Shown one piece after another: positions 1-7,400 of a stretch of DNA of 9,446 nt. The stretch's first letter is position 1; each line of letters opens with the position of its first letter. The notes below the pieces were generated by a model. It did not search any database, was not told the DNA's origin, and worked only from the letters and a program-made list of their open reading frames with translations. The DNA is taken from assembly GCA_003152145.1 (NCBI GenBank), contig PLZL01000120.1, positions 6,744 through 16,189 of the forward strand, written 5' to 3'. This DNA comes from Limisphaerales bacterium (GTDB lineage: Bacteria > Verrucomicrobiota > Verrucomicrobiae > Limisphaerales > UBA11358). The translations under genes and the position numbers were made by a program.

Positions 1-1278
1 GGCAAACGTGTCCGCCGACAACTGCTCAACCGGCCCGCTGATGCGTGAAAGTTTCACCGGGACGCCGCCCGTCGCGTGGCCGAGCGGTGAACCGGCGATC
101 AGGCCGGTCCAGCGCGTGGTGTTCGGCGAGCCGCCGTCCACTGATTCCAAAAATGTCGTGGTGAGATGGAACGTCAAGTCGTCGGCGTCAGGCTGGAACC
201 TGAGGCTGATTTGATTGTGCGTTGGCGTTTGCGGAAGAATTTTTCCGTCCTGCATGAAGCCGAGCAGTTGCGGCAACTTGCCGGGCTGGTCGGAAAAATA
301 ATTTTGCGTGGCTAGCGCCATTTCCTTGTCGAAGCACCAGAACGCCTCCTTGGGATTGCCGGAGTATTTTGCATACGGCGCGGGCTTGACCGTGCGCGGC
401 TGGTTCAGATGCCAGCGTTCCACCAGCCAGCCGCGCGTCGGATCAATGGACTTTAATTTCACCGGCGCGTCCAGCGGCGATTTTGTCGGCAGGCGTTGCT
501 CCGCAGCTTTGCGGATGAACATGGCGAGGAAATTCACGAGCTGATCGGAATAATCAAAATGTCCTCGCCCCGGCTCGGCCAGCAATGCGACCGGCGCAGT
601 GGGATGTTGCGCGCGAAATTTTATCGCGGGCGCGAGCCGCGTCTCCAGCCACTCGTATTCGCCCATGACCATGAGGCCGGGAATGCCATTAATGTTGCGG
701 CTGCCCCAATCCACATTCGGCCGTCCGTTGCCGACGAGAGTGGTTTGCGGGGCGTCACCGTGGACGGACAAAATTGCGAGAGTGCGCGCCGGATTCCACG
801 CAGCGAAATTCCAGGGAAAACTCGCCATGGCGGAATGTCCCATGGGAACGACGGGCGCGAACTGCAATTCACTGTAACCCGATTCGTCAGCCAGCGACCT
901 TAACAGCGCGGTGAATTTTTCATTGGTTGCGTCGTTGTTCGTTGCGTTCTGCCAAGTGTCGAACGTCGGCGCGATGTAGATTTCAGCGAAGCCGAGCCGC
1001 GTGAGCGATTTTCGGAAATCGGGATGCTGGAAGATCCCCTCTTCAATCATGTTGTTCTGGCCAACCACCACGCCGCGGACCTGTCTGCAATCCGGCGGAA
1101 CCCACAGAAACGCCCGCGGATGCTCGCTGGAATTGGGCAGCGTGATTGAATCAACCGAAACCGACCATTGCCATTCGGCGGCAATGGCTGCCAGACGTCC
1201 TGCGCACAAAAAAAGAAAAGCCACGACAAACGCGCCGCGTTGTGGAAATGTTTTCATAATCAGTGGAGAATATTTCAT
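1..1278 (-). CDS. Secreted alpha/beta-hydrolase (putative esterase) with C-terminal extension, 3' end outside window
   Basis: The frame is open from the ATG at 1278 to base 1 (426 codons, no stop), so the C-terminus is missing. Residues 1-34 form a signal peptide (hydrophobic AFVVAFLFLCA, cleavage likely after AAIAA), implying export. An alpha/beta-hydrolase core follows: strand RGVVVGQNN (about 68-76), nucleophile elbow GHSAM at 147-151 (Ser149), a VHGD stretch at 171-174, a possible acid Glu in MGEYEW near 205-210, and a His in GRGHFDYSD (His240). From about 265 onward there is a beta-rich extension of at least 160 residues that I do not recognise. The start overlaps the stop of the upstream hydrolase (ATGA, 1278-1275). 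A second ATG at 1257 (MKTFPQRG...) gives an equally good signal peptide; neither has a visible Shine-Dalgarno site. A carbohydrate esterase is plausible from the neighbours, but the substrate is unknown; the alpha/beta-hydrolase fold is the firmer part of the call. Confidence 0.8.
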   Translation of the reverse strand, partial: MKYSPLIMKTFPQRGAFVVAFLFLCAGRLAAIAAEWQWSVSVDSITLPNSSEHPRAFLWVPPDCRQVRGVVVGQNNMIEEGIFQHPDFRKSLTRLGFAEIYIAPTFDTWQNATNNDATNEKFTALLRSLADESGYSELQFAPVVPMGHSAMASFPWNFAAWNPARTLAILSVHGDAPQTTLVGNGRPNVDWGSRNINGIPGLMVMGEYEWLETRLAPAIKFRAQHPTAPVALLAEPGRGHFDYSDQLVNFLAMFIRKAAEQRLPTKSPLDAPVKLKSIDPTRGWLVERWHLNQPRTVKPAPYAKYSGNPKEAFWCFDKEMALATQNYFSDQPGKLPQLLGFMQDGKILPQTPTHNQISLRFQPDADDLTFHLTTTFLESVDGGSPNTTRWTGLIAGSPLGHATGGVPVKLSRISGPVEQLSADTFA

Positions 1279-3671
1279 GACAAAATGGTAATGGTTTGCG
1301 GCGGTTGAAACGGGCGAAAATGCCAGGCCTTGACACGAGTGTTTGTCGGCGCATCGGCGGGGTCGGCAAAATTCCTTTTGCCGGTGAATTGATCGGGGCT
1401 GATGACATGACGGTCACCGGCGAAATAGTGATGCGGCCCGAAGTAATTGTATGTGCTGGAAATCAATTTCAAACACAGCGTGTGCTTCCCCGGCTTGAGC
1501 GGTGCGGCGATTTCCCAGTGCGGCCCCCAAATCCAGCCGAGCTCCAAGCCGTTCAGCGCGACAAGCGCGGCATCGGCTTTCACTCCGCAGAGTTGGAATG
1601 AATTCGCCGGGCGGGTTGTCTTGAAAACCGTTTCCACCATCAGAGGTGGGCGCAGGAATGGAAAACCCGCTTGCACCAAATCGCCATCGACCGCTCCGTC
1701 AGTCGAAGTGAGGACAAATGGGCCAAGTGTGGCGACAGTTCCATTTTGTCCGATTGTGTAAGGCGCGCGACTCACCGCGCGAAATTCGCCGTGCAGCCAG
1801 ACGAACGGTGAATTGACTTTTTCCACGCAACGGAAACGCAGCGTGTTGACCGGCTTCATTGGCAATTGTGTTAAACGGCCTGTCATTCCGTTTTCGCCCC
1901 TGGATAAAAGCACCGGGCTGCCGTTGAACGTCAACCCGGCGACGGCATCTGCAAAAAAAACTTCAAGCGTCTTGTCAACGGACAATTTTGTCGCGCGGAT
2001 AAAATCGGATGCAAACCATCCATCGCGCTTGCGCTCCGGTTCAAGCAACAGCGCGTTCATCCAACCGGGCAACAACGACCATTTCACAGCCACAGACTCC
2101 GAAGCCACAGGCACCGGAACCCTTGCTGCGCCGGAAGATGAAATTTGAAACTCCTCCATCGGCCTCGATCCGGCCTGTTCCAGCAGACGGCGGCTCTTCT
2201 CGTTCAGCTTCGCGCCTTCGGCGATAAAAACGTTTTGATAAACACATTTCCCGACCCGAACGCCTTTGGCGTCATAAAAGCCATGCGCTTCAAGCGTCCG
2301 TTCGTCGGTGATGTGATAGGATATCCCCGCATCGTGAAGCTGCTGGATTTTGGCAAGGAAGCGCCGATTTAGTTTCCCCGCCAACGTGTCGGGATAAGTT
2401 GCAGCATTGTGGACATTTGTCTGGAGCAATTCCCACGGCTCAAACGCCGCCATGATGCCGCGATACGGCGCGATAACCAGTGTGTCGGCATTCGGTGGGG
2501 GGTTTTGCTGCAATTCTTTGCGCACACGCCGCACCAATTCCGGATAAGCCGCCGCCCAATTCAAATGCAACGGCTGTGACGGCGGCCAGTCGCGGATGGC
2601 GGCGCTGGTCAATTGATACTGGCTCAAGTGCATCACGAAATCAGTGAGGCCGTGGCGTCCAAGCCAGAGAAGATAGCGCTCCAAATCCTCCGGCGTCGCG
2701 CCCCACCCTGCCCCGCCAAACGCCTCCACCATGCAACGACCGTCGCCAAATTGCTGCGCGGCGGACGACACCTGGCGCGGATAAAAATGGTTCGACGGAA
2801 AACGCTCCAGTGCGTCAATGGCCGGGAACGAAAGATGGCGGAAAAATTGATGGCACGAGCCATTGGTCGGCACTTGAAACAGCGGATGTTCCTCACCCTT
2901 GAGGTGCGCCGTGAAACGTTTGCCATGCTGTTCGCACCAGTCGTTGATCGGCGCGATGAACGACTCGTTGAAAACGTCCGTCAGCAGTTCCCAAAATTGA
3001 ATCCTTACTTTGCCGGAATTTTCACCATGGAAAAACAACTGCGGAATCAGAGTCAGCAAATCTTTGCCGAAGCGCCGACGGAAAAGCTCCGGTAGCTTCG
3101 GTGTCCACGGAATCGCGCCGTGTTTTGAAAGTGAATCATACGCGTGACCGAGGCCAAACTCCGGCTCGTCGCAGAAAATCGCCTCGACGTGCTCCCACGC
3201 TTCCGGCGCAAGGCCGGTGCGATAGCGTTCGTGGGTGAGTTGGATGAAATGCCGCGCCAGGTCCGGGTTAAAATAATCCACCCCCGCGCCGATGCGTTCG
3301 GCGAGAAACCATTTCTTTCCATCGCGCTGGAATTCGGCAAGACAGCATTCCGGCTTTTCCGTGACGAGTTCCGCCCAGTGCTGCGCGTCCTGTGGAAATT
3401 TTTTCAGCAGTTGTCCGCCGACCGTTCCACTCGGCCAGCCGTTCTCGTCATAAATCCAAAATGTCAAACCGATGGATTTCGCATGGAGGATCGCGTCGGA
3501 CACATCCTGCAAATACCCTTCGCCAAGGTAAGGCGGATCGTCCGGATAAAATCGCGGATGCCACACCACGCCGTCAAAACCTGCGGCGCGAAATTGATCC
3601 AGTTGCCGGCGCAGCCGTGTCTGATCGAGCGCGGCGTTGATAGCCCAAAAGGTAAGGAATCGTGGAGTCAT
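1275..3671 (-). CDS. GH106-like glycoside hydrolase (alpha-L-rhamnosidase-like), no signal peptide
   Basis: The protein has 798 residues. Its N-terminal TIM-barrel-like part begins FWAINAALDQTRLRRQLDQF and GFDGVVWHPR, then YLGEGYLQDVSDAI and IYDENGWPSG (73-82), the typical opening of the GH106-like rhamnosidase group. Candidate catalytic acids are Glu169 in FCDEPEFG and Glu316 in MVEAFGGAGWG. RDWPPSQPLHLNWAAAYPEL (360-379) and a probable C-terminal beta-sandwich ending near YNYFGPHHYF (741-750) also fit; family members are roughly 800-1100 residues, so it appears complete. There is no signal peptide, and an in-frame TAA at 3680-3678 lies three codons upstream of ATG 3671, so no longer start exists. 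It therefore probably acts in the cytoplasm or periplasm-independently on imported oligosaccharides. The start overlaps the preceding TGA (ATGA), and no Shine-Dalgarno site is visible, consistent with translational coupling. Rhamnose specificity is inferred from family resemblance; another deoxysugar or uronate is possible. Confidence 0.82.
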   Translation of the reverse strand: MTPRFLTFWAINAALDQTRLRRQLDQFRAAGFDGVVWHPRFYPDDPPYLGEGYLQDVSDAILHAKSIGLTFWIYDENGWPSGTVGGQLLKKFPQDAQHWAELVTEKPECCLAEFQRDGKKWFLAERIGAGVDYFNPDLARHFIQLTHERYRTGLAPEAWEHVEAIFCDEPEFGLGHAYDSLSKHGAIPWTPKLPELFRRRFGKDLLTLIPQLFFHGENSGKVRIQFWELLTDVFNESFIAPINDWCEQHGKRFTAHLKGEEHPLFQVPTNGSCHQFFRHLSFPAIDALERFPSNHFYPRQVSSAAQQFGDGRCMVEAFGGAGWGATPEDLERYLLWLGRHGLTDFVMHLSQYQLTSAAIRDWPPSQPLHLNWAAAYPELVRRVRKELQQNPPPNADTLVIAPYRGIMAAFEPWELLQTNVHNAATYPDTLAGKLNRRFLAKIQQLHDAGISYHITDERTLEAHGFYDAKGVRVGKCVYQNVFIAEGAKLNEKSRRLLEQAGSRPMEEFQISSSGAARVPVPVASESVAVKWSLLPGWMNALLLEPERKRDGWFASDFIRATKLSVDKTLEVFFADAVAGLTFNGSPVLLSRGENGMTGRLTQLPMKPVNTLRFRCVEKVNSPFVWLHGEFRAVSRAPYTIGQNGTVATLGPFVLTSTDGAVDGDLVQAGFPFLRPPLMVETVFKTTRPANSFQLCGVKADAALVALNGLELGWIWGPHWEIAAPLKPGKHTLCLKLISSTYNYFGPHHYFAGDRHVISPDQFTGKRNFADPADAPTNTRVKAWHFRPFQPPQTITILS

Positions 3672-4387
3672 GTTAGTTTATCGCCGGCACAACACGTCCT
3701 GCGACAAAGCCGCCCAGCGACGCCAGCCAAATAACAAGCTGGCCACAGCGACCAAGTCCAAAACCCCGGCTCAGGAATGGCAATCGCGTCCAAGGAAAAT
3801 TGAGGAGCACCTCCAAGCAATATCCAAGACGAGCCATTATCAATGGATTGAAAAGCATGAGGAAAGGCAAAGCCGCCGACCTGTGTGCCAACCCAGCCAC
3901 CACTTGGATTATAGGAACTTGTGGCCGCATAGTTCCACTCATAACCGCCAATGCCAGCCGCTGATCCGACTGTTGTTACAATAAAATAAAGGGTATTTGA
4001 AGATAATGTCAGGCTTAAGCCCGGGGTATAAGTATAAATGCCGGCGACGGACGGATTGGTGGAACCGTTCAGGATCTCGAGGCTGCTTCCAGGGTGGGCA
4101 TTGGTCGATGAAGAAAGCATGGCCGTGAAGCCGCTGGGATTGCCTGTGGCGTTCGTCATCGCAAATTGAACGGAGTCGAGCATATACCCGCCGGCATTGG
4201 TTCCAGTAATAAATCCAGCCGCAATGGAACTAGGAGCACCACTTGGGCCGAAGCCAGGCACACCCACATAGTAGCTGCCTGCGGAGGTTTGTCCCAAATT
4301 TGACAGGTAAGTCGTTTCCTGCGATTGAACAATTTGCCCAGTCAATAATCCAATCACGACGATGCTGGCAATGGTCATGGCTTTCAT
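3668..4387 (-). CDS. Choice-of-anchor R protein with PEP-CTERM signal, probably frameshifted at its C-terminus
   Basis: As read, this encodes 239 residues. A signal peptide (MKAMTIASIVVIGLLTG, cleavage near QSQE) is followed by a beta-rich domain of about 180 residues: LSNLGQTSAGSYYVG, AAGFITGTNAGGYMLDSVQFAM, LNGSTNPSVAGIYTYTPGL, then GGYEWNYAATSSYNPSGGW. This matches the choice-of-anchor R pattern found in proteins sorted by exosortase. An IPEPG motif follows at 204-208. I chose ATG 4387 because GGAG lies 10 bases upstream and the signal peptide starts at once; ATG 4411 would overlap the previous stop (ATGA) but lacks a ribosome site. After PEPG the current frame gives FWTWSLWPACYLAGVAG plus RLCRR and a Cys-rich end, although the preceding protein has no Cys. 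The -1 frame gives a canonical PEP-CTERM tail (separate entry). The likely role is a surface or matrix protein; no enzymatic motif is seen. Confidence 0.78.
   Translation of the reverse strand: MKAMTIASIVVIGLLTGQIVQSQETTYLSNLGQTSAGSYYVGVPGFGPSGAPSSIAAGFITGTNAGGYMLDSVQFAMTNATGNPSGFTAMLSSSTNAHPGSSLEILNGSTNPSVAGIYTYTPGLSLTLSSNTLYFIVTTVGSAAGIGGYEWNYAATSSYNPSGGWVGTQVGGFAFPHAFQSIDNGSSWILLGGAPQFSLDAIAIPEPGFWTWSLWPACYLAGVAGRLCRRTCCAGDKLT
3678..3775 (-). other. Alternative-frame PEP-CTERM tail and probable frameshift site
   Basis: PEP codons lie at 3775-3767. Directly after them, the minus strand carries GGGG (3767-3764) then TTTT (3763-3760). Reading -1 from the G run gives PEPG followed by VLDLVAVASLLFGWRRW, then ten more residues to AALSQDVLCRR and TAA at 3680-3678: a PEP motif, a hydrophobic helix of about 14 residues and an Arg pair, as PEP-CTERM signals require. 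One lost G would explain the current frame. A real mutation, a sequencing error and ribosomal slippage (GGG can re-pair on GGG after a -1 step) all remain possible. Confidence 0.65.
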
Positions 4388-4397
4388 GTCAATTTCG

Positions 4398-4401
4398 CTC
4401 C
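4398..4401 (-). promoter_or_regulatory. Shine-Dalgarno site choosing the start of the choice-of-anchor gene
   Basis: The minus strand reads TTGGAGCGAAATTGACATG. GGAG at 4401-4398 sits 10 bases before ATG 4387. The ATG at 4411 has only a pyrimidine-rich stretch upstream. This is the only clear Shine-Dalgarno sequence at a gene start in the window. Confidence 0.55.
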
Positions 4402-4407
4402 AATCGG

Positions 4408-7400
4408 TCATGGATGGGAGAGTCGAAAAAAGACGTTTGACCGGCCCGCTTCCAACGGGAGATTCAACTGGTTGGTGCCATTCGAGCCGGGAACATCAAA
4501 CCACAAATCCGTGCTGGTCAGGCTCACCGAGTTGCTCTGCAATGTCCAGCCGAGGTGATCGGACGGCCAGACAATCTGAAGCAGGATTCTCGCGGGCGTG
4601 ACCGCGATCTGGGGCGGCGTGGCAGAAACCGGCCGCACGCTGGCTGGGTTGGAATTCGTGCTCTCACCAAAGAAATTCGTGCCGCTGACGACGTAATAGG
4701 AGAGCGTTCCGTTGACGAGGCCGGTATTGGTAAAGATGACATCGCTCAAGTTGGTGGCGACGGTCGTGTAAGGCCCGGCACTGGAGGTCGCGCGCTTCAA
4801 GTTGTAGCCGGTCGCATTGGTCGCGGTGGACCAGTTCAAAAATGCGCTGGCGTCGCCCGCCACGGCAATGAGGTCGGCGGGAGTTCCCGGCAGCGCGGGC
4901 CAGAGGCCGGTGACGCTCACGTTGTCAAAGGTGGCGGTGTCAAGATAACCGTTGTTTCGCGAGCAGACGGCGAAACCCACAAGGAGGGTGTTGCTCATCG
5001 TGATGGTGCGCGAGTTGATGACCGTCCAGTTTGTGCCGTTGGTGGAAACGGAGCCGGCAAAGACGTTGCCGGTGCGATTGAGTTTCAACCACTGCGGGAG
5101 CGCGAGGTTGGTCACGGCGACCGAGCCGCTGCCGGAGCCGTTCGCGCCGGTCGAACTGCGATAAACAAAACTCGCGGTGTCGCCCCCGATATACACGAAA
5201 GCGTGCTTGGATTCGTCTCCGAGTGATTCGCGCATGGCCAATCCGGTCTTGCCGATGTTGCTGTAAATCTGCCGGCTGGTGTAACGCGCGATGATCTCGC
5301 CATCGCCGGTGAGGTTCAGATACGCGAAGCCGAATGCGTCGCTGTTATACAGACCGCCGTAGTCGAGTCCCGCGCCTTTCACGGTGAAGGCGCCCGCCGA
5401 ATAAGTGGCGTTGCCGGGCGTCGTCTGGTAACCGGCGTCCGCAAAAGTCCACGGGGATGGCAACGCGGGCAATGTCGTGGCGCTGGCAGCAGTTGAATCG
5501 CTGCCGGTGCCAATGGTGTTGTTTGGCGCGATGAAGTAATAGAAAGTTGTTGCCGCGGGCAATTCCGTGTTTGCGTAACTCAAAAGTGTCGTGCCCACGC
5601 CGGCGGCGATGTTCGTGTAAGGCCCGCCCGGAGCAGTCGCGCGCTTCACGTTGTAACTGGCCGCGCCCGCGCTGGCGTTCCACGACACGTCAATGCGCTG
5701 ATGCGAAATTGTTTTCGCGGCGATGGTCGTCGGCGCGGCGGGAGCGGTGCTGGATGGATATGCTGAGGCGAGACCTGAATTCTCAGTTTCACCGACGCCA
5801 TTCATGGCGGAAACTTTGTAGAAAAAAGGCTGGTTGTTGGCGACGGTTGAGTCCGTGTGGCTTGTGGTCGCGAGGCCGGTGGCGATGTTTGTGTAAGGGC
5901 CGCCGCGCGAAGTCGCGCGTTTCACGTTGTAGGACAGCGCTCCCGAAGCGGCGCTCCACGCCAATGAAACAACGCCGTTGCTCCAAGTCGCCACGAGACC
6001 CGACGGCAGCACCGGCAATCCTAGCGTGCGCGTCGGCAGCGCCGCCACCAACGTGCCAAAGGCAACGTGATCACGGTCGTAACCTTCAGCGGGAATTCCG
6101 TCGTTGTCGCCGGAGTAAGTTACGGTTCCGGGACCCGCCAGCCATGCGCGGGTGTTCGTCACTCCCAACCACGTGAACGGCGAGGCGATCCCAAACAGGT
6201 TTGCGTAGGGATGATACGCCTGCTCATAAAACGCAATGTCCCAGCGTCCGCGACCATCGGTGGTGATGGCAGCGTTGTTGTAGCCGTCGCATTGCTGCGC
6301 CGGGCTGTAACTGACGGGGTTGCTCGAATTGTATTTCGCAATATATTCGTGGCCAACCTGGATGCGGTTGCCGAGGTAAGTCCAGAGATCCACGCCCTGA
6401 CACCACGCGATCTGCGCGCCGGCGGCATCGTTGTTCAAACCGAGCGACCAATGGCCGATGTCGCGGTCGGCCTCGGTCGTCCATCCAGCCGGATCAATGT
6501 AATTGATAATGCCCATGTCGCACTCGATGGGCGAGCCAAACTTGAGCGCGTTGATGGCCTCGTTGAACTCGGCTTCGTCCTCCATGAACACGCCCGCCGC
6601 CATCTGGCTGATGTCACCGATGATTCCCCAGTTGCCGCCGCCATACATTTTATTTTGCGGCAAGAGGACGGTGCGGATGAAGTTGCTGCACGTGTTGATC
6701 TGCGCTTGCGACCACGGCGCGCCGGTGTAGCGGATGATTTCCGCAGCCGTGATGAATTTATGTCCCTGCAAACCAGCCGTGAGCCGCGCGTCGGAGCCGT
6801 TTATGTTCGTGCAGGTGATGGACCAGGCGTCGAGGATTTTAATGGCCAAGGAGGCGTGTGTCGGGTCGCCGGTGAGATACCACAGCAGCGCGTTTTGATA
6901 GGCCGCACCGCAGTCATCTTCCCATGAGTAAGGACGCACGCCAGTGGGGGCATCTCTCGTAATCGTAGTCTGCGGCCCTTCCATGCCATAACTCGATGAC
7001 GAGTGCGAATCGGCGACAAGCTTGTGGTAGCCATCCAGCCACGGCTGTTCCCCGGCGACAACCTTGGTGCGCATCCGGTCAAGGTCGGCCTGCGTGTGCA
7101 TCACGCCGGGATGAACGAATTTGGAATGGAACGGCGTGGCGCGGACTTCAAATGAATTGCCCGTCTGCCCGTTCGTCATCGCAGCGCTGACGACGTAATA
7201 GTCAGTCACGCCATTCGTCAGCCCGGTGTCTGTGTAGTTGATGCCAGCCAGGGAGTTCGTGAAAGTGTAAGGGCCGCCCGGCGACGTGCCGCGCTTGAGA
7301 AAATAATTCGTCGCGCCGCCCGACGCCGACCAGCGCAGCGTCACCTGCGCGTTTCCCGGCACGGCGACAATGCCGGTGGGCGGCGAGAGATTGGCGGCAA

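Noticed and set aside
3144..3734. Open frame of 196 codons on the plus strand
   Set aside because: Antisense to the well-supported GH106-like gene and without recognisable domains.
3760..3767. Canonical programmed -1 frameshift heptamer at GGGGTTTT
   Set aside because: The zero-frame codons CCG GGG TTT do not fit X_XXY_YYZ, and I see no strong stem-loop downstream. Only single-tRNA slippage on GGG remains possible.
3673..3951. Minus-strand frame ending GFVAGRVVPAIN as an alternative tail for the choice-of-anchor protein
   Set aside because: After PEPG it gives a hydrophobic run without the closing Arg cluster, so it fits a PEP-CTERM signal less well than the other shifted frame.
4388..4411. 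ATG 4411 as start of the choice-of-anchor gene
   Set aside because: It puts eight hydrophilic residues ahead of the signal peptide and has no ribosome site; ATG 4387 has GGAG at 10 bases. The ATGA overlap keeps it as a minor option.
4555..5226. Open frame of 223 codons on the plus strand
   Set aside because: Low-complexity Arg/Gly/Val-rich translation antisense to FN3 and DUF1349-like coding; no signal, motif or ribosome site.
6067..6927. Open frame of 286 codons on the plus strand
   Set aside because: It is antisense to the conserved lyase catalytic domain, has no recognisable motif, and is expected in GC-rich coding DNA.
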